Assembly: GCA_029582155.1 (NCBI GenBank)
Contig: CM055906.1
Span: 14,823,291-14,887,290 of the forward strand
Length of the DNA: 64,000 nt
Direction: 5' to 3'
Origin: Panopea generosa
Lineage: Eukaryota > Mollusca > Bivalvia > Adapedonta > Hiatellidae
The notes beneath the pieces are model-generated. The model was not told the DNA's origin. It made no database searches and saw only the letters and a list, made by a program, of their open reading frames with translations. Shown piece by piece: positions 1-15,200 of this stretch. The stretch's first letter is position 1. Each line of letters begins with the position of its first letter. Position numbers and translations under genes: made by a program.

Positions 1-112
1 TATACATTAGTTAGTAAATGCAAGGTAATATATGTTTAGTAATATGAAAGATTACTAACAAGAACAATCTTCACCTCAGTAAAACGGTACATATGTAAAA
101 TGAGATTCAAAC

Positions 113-259
113 CTTGATTGTTGGAGCAAATAACAGCAGCTACAGAATCCCATGAGCAGACGCCTATCTGACCCAAGTTATGGGGTCCACAGTACCTTAT
201 GGAAGTCTCTGTTCCTTTACAGCCCAGTCCCCGTAACCACCGGATACGATGTGTAAGAT
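113..259 (-). CDS. SRCR domain 8, second-half exon
   Basis: Exon of 147 nt (phase 1 in, phase 1 out). Acceptor CTTCAG|AT, donor CAAG|GTTTGA. It carries the GCKGTETSIRYC core and ends AAVICSNNQ, giving the last four cysteines of D8. Joined to the 5117-4968 exon the split codon becomes GAT (Asp). The next exon of the gene lies outside the window. Confidence 0.85.
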
Positions 260-3200
260 CTGAAGTGGAAGAACTTAATGTTTCACACAATTAAAACAGT
301 GCATTCTACTTCCTTGCATTCAGGATAAGGATATCTGCATTTTTACTGGGTAGATATTTCTATCTCTGATGGAACATATAAAATACACGGCGTAAATCAT
401 AACTTAAACGTCAAAAGAGTGACTGGTGTAAAAATACAATGATGAATTAAGGTAAAATACCTGTTCAATGTGTTTGAAAAAGAACCATTCATGGCAGGTT
501 CCATTCAGATAAAAAAATTCTGTCTCTTGCAACAACTGTTACCACAGGAACTCGATTCCGCCAAAACAGTTATTCCTCAGGACAGAATTTTCTATGTGAA
601 CCTCAAACCCATGTAAGATCTTATCTACCAACCATGCTAGTACCTGGCAAAGTGACTGTGTAAGATCTTATCAACCATCGATGCTGGTACCTGGCAAAGT
701 GACTGTTTAAGAGCTTATCAACCATCCATGCTGGTACCTGGCAAAGTGACTGTGTAAGATCTTATCTATCATCCATGCTGGTACCTGGCAAAGTGACTGT
801 GTAAGATCTTATCTATCATCCATGCTGGTACCTGGCAAAGTGACTGTGTAAGATCTTATCTACCATCCATGCTGGTACCTGGCAAAGTGACTGTGTAAGA
901 TCTTACCTACCATCCATGCTGGTACCTGGCAAAGTGACTGTGTAAGATCTTATCTACCATCCATGCTGGTACCTGGCAAAGTGACTGTGTAAGATCTTAT
1001 CTACCATCCATGCTGGTACCTGGCAAAGAGACTGTGTAAGATCTTATCTACCATCCATGCTGGTGCCTGGCAAAGTGACTGTGTAAGATCTTATCAACCA
1101 TCCATGCTGGTGCCTGGCAAAGTGACTGTGTAAGATCTTATCTACCATCCATGCTGGTGCCTGGCAAAGTGACTGTGTAAGATCTTATCTACCATCCACG
1201 CTGGTGCCTGGCTAAGTGACTGTGTAAGATCTTATCTACCATCCACGCTGGTGCCTGGCAAAGTGACTGTGTAAGATCTTATCTACCATCCATGCTGATG
1301 CCTGGCAAAGTGACTGTGTAAGATCTTATCTACCATCCATGCTGGTACCTGGCAAACTGATTGTGTAAGATCTATCTACCATCCATGCTGGTACCTGGCA
1401 AAGTGACTGTGTAAGATCTTATCTACCATCCATGCTGGTACCTGGCAAAGAGACTGTGTAAGATCTTATCTACCAACCATGCTGGTACCTGACAAACTGA
1501 CTGTGTAAGATCTTATCTACCATCCATGCTGGTGCCTGGCAAAGTGACTGTGTAAGATCTTATCTACCATCCATGCTGGTGCCTGGCAAAGTGGCTGTGT
1601 AAGATCTTATCTACCATCCATGCTGGTACCTGGCAAAGTGACTGTGTAAGATCTATTTACCATACATGCTGGTACCTGGCAAAGTGACTGTGTAAGATCT
1701 TATCTACCATCCATGCTGGTACCTGGCAAAGTGACTGTGTAAGATCTTATCTACCATCCATGCTGGTATTTACCTGGCAAAGTCACTGTGTAAACCATGA
1801 TTGCAGATGTAAAGAGATGTATATAAGGAAAAGCACTGGCTCCACAAGAAATGAGATGAATCTTATTTCAGCAAGTACATGTACATATATTTTGGAACAA
1901 CCACAGACTACATTTTGAAAAAAAAAAACTTGCTGAAAAAAAAAGTGTTTATTGTGAATGTTTTTAAAAAGTGACATTGTACAATGATTAATAAATTGTA
2001 TACAGACACTGTAGAGGAAATGTGGTAGTCCCATAATGGCAGTTATAAAATACTCTTGTTTATTGTAATTTAAAAATGCTTTTTCCTTATTTTGCTCATC
2101 TTTTATTTGAATGATACATTATATTTTTGTTATATATTTTGACAGCATTGTCATGTTTGATTAGTGAATTTTGAAAGAAAAATATATGCTTATGTCAAGT
2201 ACTTTCACTTTGTCAACAGTACACACACTGGTCAGAAAAAACAAGAGGCCCAAGAGGGCCTAAGGATGCTCTATTGACTCACAGTGGCTATAGCCCTTTT
2301 TGAAATTTCACAAGATTTACCCTCTTTGGGGGGGTCGTCTTAACAACTTTTGGATAAATACCCCCAACACACCCATACTGAACAAAAACTTAATTGCTTG
2401 GGTATGAAAAGTAAATACTTTAAATTCCCATACCATTCATCTGTTGAAAAATATAGTCCCCTGTACATAACCCTTATGATTCAAATTATTCTAATTTTAA
2501 AGAGAAGTTGTTTTTTGTGCACAGTCATGGATGCAAAATGAATAAAATTCAGTTTTCCCTATAAAATTCTAATGTAAATTTAGCCCCTAAATTCTTATCT
2601 GCAATCAAACCCCTACACATAGGTATATTTTTATGCCAAATATGAATAAATCTGACATACCGGTTCTTAAGAAAACAGTTTTTGTAATTCCCAATTTTTA
2701 CCCTTTTGGGGCCCTCCTGACCACATAAGACAGTGAAACCCAATCATTTTACAAAACTGATCCACCTTTACCAAACAATACTTCTGTGAAGATATAGGCA
2801 AAATCATTTCCATTTAAAAAAAAAATTAATATAATGACATGTGTCCCCTAAATGAACCCTCAGGGCAGGGTCATTTTTAACCCTAGGGACACAATTTGAA
2901 CCGTAAAACACTATTCATTCATTGAACAAATCTAACAAAACTGTAGTTGGTCATCATTACTGCATAAACATTTTGAAAATCTGTTGAGCCTTTCATGAGA
3001 AGAAGATTTTTTAAGTTTTGGACTATTTTTAGTAATGGTAGCCATCTTGAATTTCATATATAAAAAAATCTTTTGTATAGTCTCCTATGCAAAAGAAACA
3101 TCCATGTGAAGTTTCAGTTTAATTGGCCTAGTGGTTTCAGAGAAAGTGTTGCTAACAGATGACAGATGACAGACAACGGACAACGTGCCATCGCATAAGC

Positions 3201-6200
3201 ACTTCTGGCCTTTGGCCAGCAGAGCTCAAAATTCAGTTTTCCCTATAATATTCCTATGGTAAAGACACATTACAGGGCTCCAATATATCCAAGCCCTTTA
3301 ATATGCAGAGTCTTCAATCCTTGCTGATGCAAGAAATATGAGCTAGTTTGACAAAAAGGTTATTGAGAGGAAATTTGTGAAAATTCCCAATTTTAACCTT
3401 ATTGCCCCATCCACCCCACTGGCCACTTATGGAAATTCAATCCTCTTTATTGAACAAAATCCAATTTCTTGTTACTAGACAATGCTTTAGATCTCAAATT
3501 GAACAACATATTTACCCAAATGGGCAAAAAAATGTGAATTTTCCATTATCCCATAGTATTCCTATGTAAAAGTCAAAGACCCTTACAGGGCCTCTATACA
3601 TCCCAGTGTCCCTTGATTTGTACAAACTTAGATTTCTTAATCATAGGGAAAATTTATATCAAATATGTACAAATTTGACTGACCGGTTGTTGAAAATAAG
3701 ATTGATGACAATGTTCAATTTTAATCATTTTGTGACCCAACCTGGCCCCTTTTAGAAAGTCAATCCTTTGTATCAAACAAAATAATATTTGTTATGACTA
3801 AAAGTTGCTTCAAAACTCAACCTGAATAAAACAAGCCATAAAGGAATGATAAAAAAGAGAATTTTCTGTTTTCCAATAATATTCCTATATAAAACTCCAA
3901 GTTCCCCTACAGGACCCTATAACACAAGATCCTTGATTTGTACAATTTTTAAACCCATACTCATTGGGATAATCCATAACAAATATGAACAAATTTGACT
4001 GACTGGTTGTTGAGAAGAAGATTTTTGAAAACTTTTAATTTAACCCTATTTTGACCCACCCTGGCCCCTTATTGAAAGTCAATTCTCCTTATTGAGCCAA
4101 ATCTTATTTCCTATGACTAGATGATACTTCAGAACTTTAACTGAATAATAATTTTGCCTAAATAGATGAAATAAAAGAGAATTTTCCGTTTTCCAATTTT
4201 CCATTGCATAAGCACTTCTGGCCTTTGGCCAGTAGAGCTAAAAATCTTTTGGAAGACACATGAACCTACTTTTCTCATCATATTTTGTAAGTTTTGAGGT
4301 AAACAAACAATAAAATGTAAAGTTTTACTTCTTTCGTTTGAGTCTTTCTATAAATAACAAGCTGCTTGAAGCTTGGACACTTTTTTAATTTACTACAGAA
4401 TAAAGAACAAAAAGCAATGATGGGCTTACACCTATACAAGTATATGGCACATTCTGACTGTAGCAGCAAAATCTAGAAATGTAATGTATATAATTAAAGA
4501 GACAAGAACCATGACAACCTTGAATCTTGGTGAAACATTAACCTTCTGCAAGTAACTGGCAAACTTTCTCACATAAGGTTTTTAACCCAGTCTTGAACCT
4601 ATGTTCTCATTAGTAAGAGGTAAGTGGTTATTAAATGGCGTTGCCTTAGACAGCTCAACTGCTGAGGGTTCTATGTGGTGATCATTATTTAACCAAGTAC
4701 ATGCGTGTTAATTAACTATCTGTCTGTCAATTTGTTTTATCTTCTTGGAAAATGTGTACTGGTATATTATATTGTAATAAAATATACAAACACTCAACAC
4801 CAATATGTGATAGAATAGCAAATATTTGAAAATGGTATTAATTATTGATTATGATTTCATGAAAAGAAAATATCTTCCATAATCATTTATATAGATGCAG
4901 GATTACATTTATTATTCATCAAGATTATATAATATGAATGTTTTATAAACGTTACATAAACTGTTACCTTTGGCTGAGGATTTAAATGCTCTCCCGTAAA
5001 TGAGGTTTGCAGTTTCTTTACAAACCACTTTTGCATCTTCGTGTGTGAAGTTCTCCGAACAAACTAGACCATCATGAGTATAATTAGATATCTCTACCAC
5101 AGGGTTTGCTTTTATATCTGTAAGAAAATGCAGAAATGATCAATAATAACAGTTATATATCACAACTACTGTTAAATCGTACAGGCACCTCAATTCGTAT
5201 ACTAATTTATTTAAGCTTGATTGTGCAGAAGGAGGCTCACAGTTTATATGAGCCGCTCTAGCCCTTAACTTTATATAGATGCCTTTGGACACTTCTAATA
5301 TAGATGCCTTTGGACACTTCTAATATAGACACCTTTGGACACTTCTAATATAGACCCCTTTGGACACTTCTAATATAGACGCCTTTGGACACTTCTAATA
5401 TAGACGCCTTTGGACACCTCTAATATAGACGCCTTTGGACACTTCTAATATAGATGCCTTTGGACACTTCTAATATAGACGCCTTTGGACACTTCTAATA
5501 TAGACCCCTTTGGACACTTCTAATATAGACGCCTTTGGACACTTCTAATATAGACGCCTTTGGACACCTCTAATATAGACGCCTTTGGACACTTCTAATA
5601 TAGACCCCTTTGGACACTTCTAATATAGATGCCTTTGGACACTTCTAATATAGACGCCTTTGGACACTTCTAATAAAGACGCCTTTGGACATAGAAGGCT
5701 TTTGAATTATTAGGTGAATTATGTTTATATTAACTGACAGAGTGGAAAACAGTGCAGGAAATGTTCAGATTGCTTGTTACGAGCAATCTGAACTCTTCCT
5801 GCACTGTTTTCAAAGGCCTTCTGTGTTTGGTGTGAGAAAATGCGTATCAATGGAGTAAAGGGTTAAAGTCTGCTTCCAGGGTAGAATCAGTACGGAGTGT
5901 TGTTTTTTGAGAGGTATCAAGTCAAACTGGGAATTGAGATTGAAACTTCAACTTTTTGCGTGAAAGCAAACACTTTATCCATTACAGTACCATCCCACCT
6001 CAATTTAGAGAAACATTTCACAAATTGCTGTTTTCCTACTTATAAACATGTTAATTATAGGCAGTACATCAGATAAAATGACAACAAATGTGTAAAAAAA
6101 AAAGATTGGAAATAAATACTGAACATCTTATTTATAACTAAAACACAAAAATTTAGAAGTTCAAACTGACCAAACCATGAAAAAAATGATATTTTGATTA

Positions 6201-9200
6201 GAGTTGTGAGACTGAAATAGAATTCTAGTTATAAAAATAGATATAACACCTGTACTACTTGACAACCTTCATCTTGTCATTGCTGCTCTTTCTGAGATCA
6301 TCCAAATTTACTAATATGCAACCAATTTAACAGATCAAATTGAAATCAAATTGAATTCACATGATTCATATAATACATTATATAGTAAATTCCACATATA
6401 ACAACTCTGGATATAATGGAATTCTGGATATAACAAACATTTTTTGGGGCCCCAGATTCTAATCCTTCTTTATTTAATATATAGTCCGGTTATAATAAAT
6501 CTTCAAATATAAAAAAAAAATGAACAGTAAAGTGCTTGTTAATAATGTACTTCAAATATGTTCTAATAAATCAATATTTTGTGTATACTCTAATCCATGG
6601 TTAAGGGTTGCACAGGTAACAGAATATTAATTGGAACAATCGGTCACCTATCATCAGGCAATTTTTGGCATATGAGTTCACATAATATTGGTTGCTAGGC
6701 AACGTAATTGTTTGGTTAATCAAGATCATTACAACTCACATAATGATAGGAAAAAGATCAATCAATATAAACAATGTAAATTTCCACTCATGAGGCTAGA
6801 ATAATCTTACACAAGATAACTGATGTTAATGAATTTTATTACTTTTGACTTAACCCTTTACTCCATAGATACGCGTTGTCCAGCACCAATTACAGAATAC
6901 CTTTACGAGCAATCTGAACACTTCCTGCACAGTTTTCCACTCTGTCAGTTAATATAAACATAATTCACCCATTGCTGATACGTGGTGAATTAATGCTTTC
7001 AATATAAGAGGTGTCTAAAGGCGTCTTTATGAAGTAAAGAATTAAGAATCTTACTCATTATGGAAATCGTTTTTTATTTGGAATAACTAACACCGGATAT
7101 AATTATGAACAAATTTGAGGAGTTAGTTAAAAACAGCATTTACTGTAGAAGGTTTTGCAATTTTAAGTTGGAAATTTATTTTGATCTAAACTGGATACAT
7201 AGACCAAATTAGGAAATTCTATTTTACTATACTGTTTCGGAATCTATTGATAGACATCCTTATCGCAATAAGGGCTGTGCAGTGAGTGTATTTAATCATG
7301 ATATATTGGCAAATATATAAAATACTTACTTATGTAAGGCCCCTCGTAGTTGGTGCAGACAACAGATGCGTAATGTCCACTTGGACATGTTTGATTTTGA
7401 GCACTGTGCTGACAGTCCATGAGTGAGGATTCACTACCTGTGCACTTTACCTCTGATAAGGTGAATGCTTTAGTCTGAGGGCCAAACGCAGAACAACATA
7501 ATGGTTTCCCGAAACTGTATCCACCAATTTCTTTGCAAACAACTTTTGCTGCATTGGCATCAAAGCCATCTGCACAAACAAGACCATAGCTTTCTCCAGA
7601 GTGGTAAAGTACAGCACCGTAATTGGATTGCAGACTCAGTGACACTACAATAGAAATAAAGTCATTACAAATAAGTGTTGTTATAGTGGAAAGACACTAT
7701 AATGTTTCCATAGACATGAATGTCCCTGTTCCTTACTTTGAAGATAATTTTGAGGCTGTGACATTTTATTTTCATTCTTATACAACTTTTACAAATATAA
7801 ACATATAAAATAGTTTCATAATTTTTAATGCAGAAACAGTATAACTTTACCATAAATGTTACAATATAATTTTACTATAAATGTAACAATATAACTTTAC
7901 CATAAGTGTAACAATATAACTTCACCACTAATGTAACACTATAGCTTTGCAATTAATGTAAAAATATAACTTTACAATTAAAGTAACAATATAAGTGTAC
8001 CATAAATGTAACAACACAACTTTACCATAAGTGTAACAATAAACACCAGCATCTCTGAAGTGATTGGCACATTGGAATGAATATTTCTGATAACCAAGGT
8101 TAGGACACTGGAAGATGGAAGACTCTGTGCCTTCACATTCCATGTCCGAGAAGGCTATCTTCACATCATTATCAGCTCTAGCTGTGAACGCATTTCTAAA
8201 AATCAAGAATTCTACATTATCAAGATATATGTTTTCATATTTGCCTTTGTCAGAGCAAGATGGACACTATGGGTGCTTAGATACATCCAAAATAATCAAC
8301 ATATGTTCAAGTACTTCAAAAACTGACAATTTTCAAACCAACATCTGTTTTAGCATTTATTGACTCAATCAAAGACTTTTTTTGTCAGTAGAACATCAAC
8401 TTAAACAATTATACTTGTCCCTTTTATCTGACATTGTTGTTTTACTTTTTAACTATCAATACACAAATAATGGATTATTATTCTGCCAAATAAGCAACTC
8501 TCACAATATCCAGTATACTCAGAGTTAAAATATGTTCAATCAAGGCATTCATGGTCAATAAGTTCATGGCATTCATGGTTAATCAATTCATGGCATTCAT
8601 GGTTAATCAATTCATGGCATTCATGGTTAATCAATTCATGGCATTCTTCTTGAATTAATCCATGGTGCTCATGTTTTATCAAATTCATGGTGCTCATGAT
8701 TAATCAATTCATGGTGTTCATTATAATTCAATTCATGTTGTTCATGTACAATCAATTCACAGTGCTCATGTGTGATCAATTCATGGTGCTCATGTATTGT
8801 CAATTCACTGCACTCATGTGTGATAAATTCATGGTGCTCATTTATTGTAAATTCATGGTGCTCATGTTTTGTCAATATATGGTGCTCATATTTAATCAAT
8901 TCATGGTGCTTATGTTTAATCAATTCATGGTGTTTATGTTTAATCAATTCATGGTATTCATGTTTAATCAATTCATGGAACTCATGTTATACAATTCAAG
9001 GTGTCCATGTTTAATTAATTCATGGTGTTTATGATTAATCATTTAAACAATTCACTGTGTTAATGTTTAATCAATTCATGGAACTCATGTTTTATCAATT
9101 CATGTTGTTCATGTTTAATCAATCGATGGTGTTCATGTTTACTCAATTTATGGTGTTCACGTTTAATAAATCAATGGTGCTCACATTTAATCAATTCATG

Positions 9201-12200
9201 GTGTTCATGTTTAATCAATCCATGGTGCTCTTGCTTAATCAATTCATGATGTTCTTTTTTGATAAAACAATGGTGCTCATGTTTAATCAATTCATTGTGC
9301 TCATGTTTAATCAATTCATGGAACTCATGTTTGATCAATCAATGGTACTCATGTTCAATCAATCAATGGTGTTCATGTTTACTCAATTCATGGTGCTCAT
9401 GTTTAATAAATTTGTGATGCTCATGTTTAATCAATCAATGGTGCTCATGTTTAATATATTCATGGTGTTCATGTTTAATCAATTCATGGTGCTCATGTTT
9501 AATCAATCAATGGTGCTCATGTTTAATCAATTCATGATGTTCATGTTTAATCAATTCATGGAACCCATGTTTAATCAGTTCATAATACTCATGTTTAATC
9601 AATCCATGGTGCTCATGTTTTATCAATTCATGGAACTCATGTTTAAACAATCCATTGTGCTCATCTTTAATCAATTCATGGTGTTCATGTTTAATCAATT
9701 CATGGAATTCATGTGTGATCAATCCACAGCACTCATGTTTAACCAATTCATGAAACTCATGTTTAATCAATCCATGGTGTTCATGTTTAATCAATCCATG
9801 GTGCTCATGTTTAATCAATTAATGGAACTCCTGTGTAATAAATCCACAGTGCTCATATTTAATATATTGATAGTGTTCATGTTCAATCAATTCATGTTGT
9901 TCATGTTTAATCAATCCAGGGTGTTCATGTTTAATCAATTCATGGAACTCACGATAAATCAATTCATAGTGTTCATGTTTAACCAATTCATGGAACTCAT
10001 GTTTAATCAATCCATGGTGCTCATGTTTTATCAATCCATGGTGTTCATGTTTAATTAATCCATGATGCTCATGTTTAATCAATTCATGGAACTCCTGTGC
10101 AATAAATCCACAGTGCTCATATTTAATATATTTATGGTGTTCATGTTTAATGAATTCATGGTGTACATGTTTAATCAACTCATGTTGTTCATGTTTAATC
10201 AATCCAGGGTGTTCATGTTTAATCAATTCATGGAACTCACGATAAATCAATTCATAGTGTTCATGTTTAATAAATTCATGGTGTTCATGTTTAATCAATT
10301 CATGGAACCCATGTTTAATCAGTTCATGATACTCATGTTTAATCAATCCATGGTGCTCATGTTTTATCAATTCATGGAACTCATGTTTAAACAATCCATT
10401 GTGCTCATCTTTAATCAATTCATGGTGTTCATGTTTAATCAATTCATGGAATTCATGTGTAATCAATCCACAGCACTCATGTTTAACCAATTCATGAAAC
10501 TCATGTTTAATCAATCCATGGTGTTCATGTTTAATCAATCAATGGTGCTCAAGTTTAATCAATTCATAGAATCCATGTTTAATCAATTTATGGAACTCAT
10601 GTTTAATAAATCTATGGTGCTCATGTTTAATCAATTCATGGAACCCATGTTTAATCAATTCATGGACCTCATGTTTAATCAGTCCATGGTGCTCATGTTT
10701 AATCAAGTCATTGAAATCATGTTTAATCAATCCATTGTGCACGTATTTAATCAATTCATGTTGTTCATGTTTAATCAATTCATGGAACTCATGTGTAATC
10801 AATCCATGGTGGTCATGTTTAACCATTTAATGGAACTCATGTTTAATCAATCCATGGTGCTCATGTTTAATCAATCCATGGTGTTCATGTTTAATCAATC
10901 CATGGTGTTCATGTTTAATCAATCCATGGTGCTCATGTTTAATAAATTCATGGAACTCCTGTGTAATCAATCCACAGTGCTCATGTTTAATCAATTCATG
11001 GTGTTCATGTTTAATCAATTCATGGAATTCATGTTTAATCAATCCATGGAACTCATGTTTATTCAATCCATGGTGTCATACCCAGATTCTACACCTGCTT
11101 TGGGGTCTGTTTTCACTATAAACTTCGTAAGTCTTAAGGAATTCATATGGATACATTGTGACATCTAGGAAGGCTTCATTTGCGCAGTATTTTTGCAAAA
11201 TATTTGAAAGAATACTTTTTATAAGGCTAACAAAAGATCATAAAATAAGTGAGCAACACACTAAATGAATTTCCAACTTTTTGTCATTAAATTTAATACT
11301 AGAAATTTGCGAACATATACTGATTAACATAAGCGTAACAACCCCGTGCGTAGATATTATTTATACTTATAAAATGTAAAGTATTAGAAATGAGTTTGAT
11401 ATCAATATAAGAAGTAAAAGGTCATAATAATAATAAAAGTAATACACCATAATAAATGAACACCAATAATAAAACAGCGTACCATTTTGTTCCTTCATAA
11501 TAAAACATGACATGCCTCATATACCACCTCTTCCACCCTATATGACAAACTGTGAAAACATACACAAATTTACTCTCCAATAACAGAACACTTCTGACAT
11601 ATTTTGATTCTACTTCTAATTGTGTAAAAAAAAATGGATTATTTTATGATTTCACAGGTGTATGTATCTACATCTGTTTAATGCATTTTAAATAAAACTT
11701 GATAGTTGTGGAATTAAAAAAAAAAGCATTTCCCCCATTCCAAACCCCACCCCACCCCATTCCAAAATCGCTCATCCAGTGATCACATAGAAGACATAGA
11801 AGATAAAATACAACTAACAAAGGAGTCCACCATGGCCAAGAGGTTTGTTTAACTTACAAGCTTGTGGGTGAGAGTCCAGCCAAATCTAAGTATTGCAATA
11901 TAGAAAATGTTTCAGTTATATGTAGAAGGATAGTAGATCTACTCTTCAAATAAAACTGGGGTCCATTTCACAATCATTTGTAAATGTCCATAAGTTTACA
12001 AACTTCTTAGTGTAAAATTTGAAGTTAAATAATGATCAAAAGTCGGGAAATTCATTTAGTGAATATAAATTTTATTTATTGATATTTTGTAAACCTTACA
12101 AAAAGTATTTTTTTCTAAAATTTGTAAAAATACTGTGCAAATGAAACATTCCTAGATGTCACAATTTGTTTGTACAAAATTCTTAAGAGTTACAAAAATT

Positions 12201-15200
12201 AGTGGAATGGGTCCCTGGTTAGCAATTATAATATAATGTGTTATATGTAATTGTTATTGTATGTGTTGTTGTAAAATGGTTTACAATTATTTATGTGGCA
12301 TTTTCAGTTTTATTGGTGGAGGAAGACCTCAGAATGGTTCTGAACAAAAACACCATCTTTTGGCAAGTAACTGGCACACCACCTTCTCACATAAAGATTT
12401 GGATAAGGACACATTAAAATTTATGACCTCTTTTGTGAGACTGGTAAGTGATTTTGAGACATTGCCTTAAGCCATTTGGCCATAGATGATTCCGAATACT
12501 ACATTATAACGAAAAGGTATAGATGTGTAACATACGAGTCAGGTTGTCCGTCTGCGAAGCCAAGTTCCCTACAGAAGACCTTGGCATCATAACTGCTCCA
12601 TCCTATGTTACAAATTGTTGCCCATCCTGTTGAGCTTTCACCAGTATACACTTCTGCCCGACCCTGATACGAGGTTTTGCTATGTCCTAGACGCACTTTA
12701 GTTACTGAAACAAGTGCGTGTACCAGTAGTGTAACATGCTTAATACATTCATTATGATATATATCAGGGAAGCTGAGTGGATGCTTTAGACATGTGACAT
12801 AATATCCCATCAACTGCTGTGGATATATACTACAGACATGTGACATGATATCCCATCCACTGGAGTGACTGCTACAGACATATGGCATAATATCCCACCC
12901 ACTGTAGTGGATGTTACAGAGACATGACATGATATCCCATCAACTGCAGTGGATATATACTACAGACACGTGACATGATATCCCATCCACTGGAGTGACT
13001 GCTACAGACATATGGCATAATATCCCACCCACTGTAGTGGATGTTACAGAGACATGACATGATATCCCATTAATTGCAGTGGATATATACTACAGACATG
13101 TGACATGATATCCCATTTAATGAAGTAGATGCTACAGACATATGGCATAATATTCCACCCACTGCAGTGGATGTTACAGAGACATGACATGATATCCCAT
13201 CAACTGCAGTGGATATATACTACCGACATGTGACATGATATCCCATCCACTGGAATGACTGCTACAGACATATGGCATAATATCCCACCCACTGCAGTGG
13301 ATGTTACAGACATCACATGATATCCCATCAACTGCAGTGGATATATACTACAGACACGTGACATGATATCCCATCCACTGGAATGACTGCTACAGACATA
13401 TGGCATAATATCCCACCCACTGCAGTGGATGTTACAGAGACATGACATGATATCCCATCAACTGCAGTGGATATATACTACAGACATGTGACATGATATC
13501 CCATCCACTGGAGTGGATGCTACAGACACAAGCCATGATATCCCACCCACTAGACAGGATGCTACAGACACCTGACATGATATCTCACCCACTGGAGTGG
13601 ATGCTACAGACACATGACATGATATACCACCCACTGGAGTGGATGCTACAGACACATGACATTATATCCCACACACTGGAGTGGATGCTACAGACACATG
13701 ACATGATATCCCACCCACTGGAGTGGATGCTACAGACACATCACATGATATCCCACCCACTGGAGTGGATGCTACAGACATATGACATGATATCCCACAC
13801 ACTGGAGTGGATGCTACAGACACAAGCCATGGTATCCCTCCCACTGGAGTGGATGCTACAGACACAAGCCATGATATCCCTCCCACTGGAGTGGATGCTA
13901 CAGACATATGACATGATATCCCAACCACTGGAGTGGATGCTACAGACACATGCCATGATATCCCACCCACTGGAGTGGATGCTACAGACACATGACATGA
14001 TATCCCAACCACTGGAGTGGATGCTACAGACAAATGACATGATATACCACCCAACAGAGTGGATGCAACAGACAAATGACATGATATCCCACACACTGGA
14101 GTGGATGCTACAGACATATAAAATGATATACCACCCACGGGAATGGATGCTACAGACACATGACATGATATACCACCCACTGGAGTGGATGCTACAGATA
14201 CATGACATGATATCCCACACACTGGAGTGGATGCTACAGACACATCACATGATATACCACCCACTGGAGTGGATGCTACAGACACATCACATGATATACC
14301 ACCCACTGGAGTGGATGCTACAGACACATGACATGATATCCCACCCACTGGAGTGGATGCTACAGACACATGACATGATATACCACCCACTGGAGTGGAT
14401 GCTACAGACACATTACATGATATCCCACCCATGGAGTTGATGCTACTGACACATGACATGATATACCACCCACTGGAGTGGATGCTACAGACACATAAAA
14501 TGATATACCACCCACCAGAGTGGATGCTTCAGACACATGACATGATATCCCACCCACTGGAGTGGATGCTACAGACACATGACATGATATACCACCCACT
14601 GGAGTGGATGCTACAGACACATGACATGATATACCACCCACTGGAGTGGATGCTACAGACACATGACATGATATACCACCCACTGGAGTGGATGCTACAG
14701 ACAAATGACATGATATACCATCCACTAGAGTGGATGCTACAGACACATGACATGATATACCACCCGCTGGAGTGGATGCTACAGACACATGATATGATAT
14801 CCCACCCACTGGAGTGGATGCTACAGACACATAAAATGATATACCACCCACTGGAGTGAATGCTACAGACACATGACATGATATTCCACCCACTGGAGTG
14901 GATGCTACAGACACATGACACGATATCCCACCCACTGGAGTGGATGCTTCAGACACATGACATGATATACCACCCACTGGAGTGGATGCTACAGACACAT
15001 GACATGATATACCACCCACTTGAGTGGATGCTACAGACACATGACATGATATACCTCTATTTAGATATAAGCTCAGCCATGTTAGCTGATATGACATTAC
15101 TACATATGACATCATTTTATGTGATGTCATCAGAGTTTCAGGTAACGTTAGTAAACACATACATGAGTAATTGGTCTTTAACCACACACCTTTTTATTTA

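Noticed and set aside
7623..8363. Plus-strand short frames over the D6 and D7 exons
   Set aside because: Antisense shadows of SRCR exons and of the AT-rich repeat.
9057..11168. Plus-strand open frames of 333 and 368 codons with MFNQFM repeats, and minus-strand HELIKHEH frames
   Set aside because: They are generated by the 24-bp repeat, whose unit length is a multiple of three. Frames are open on both strands, variation is not codon-like, and there is no domain or splice context.
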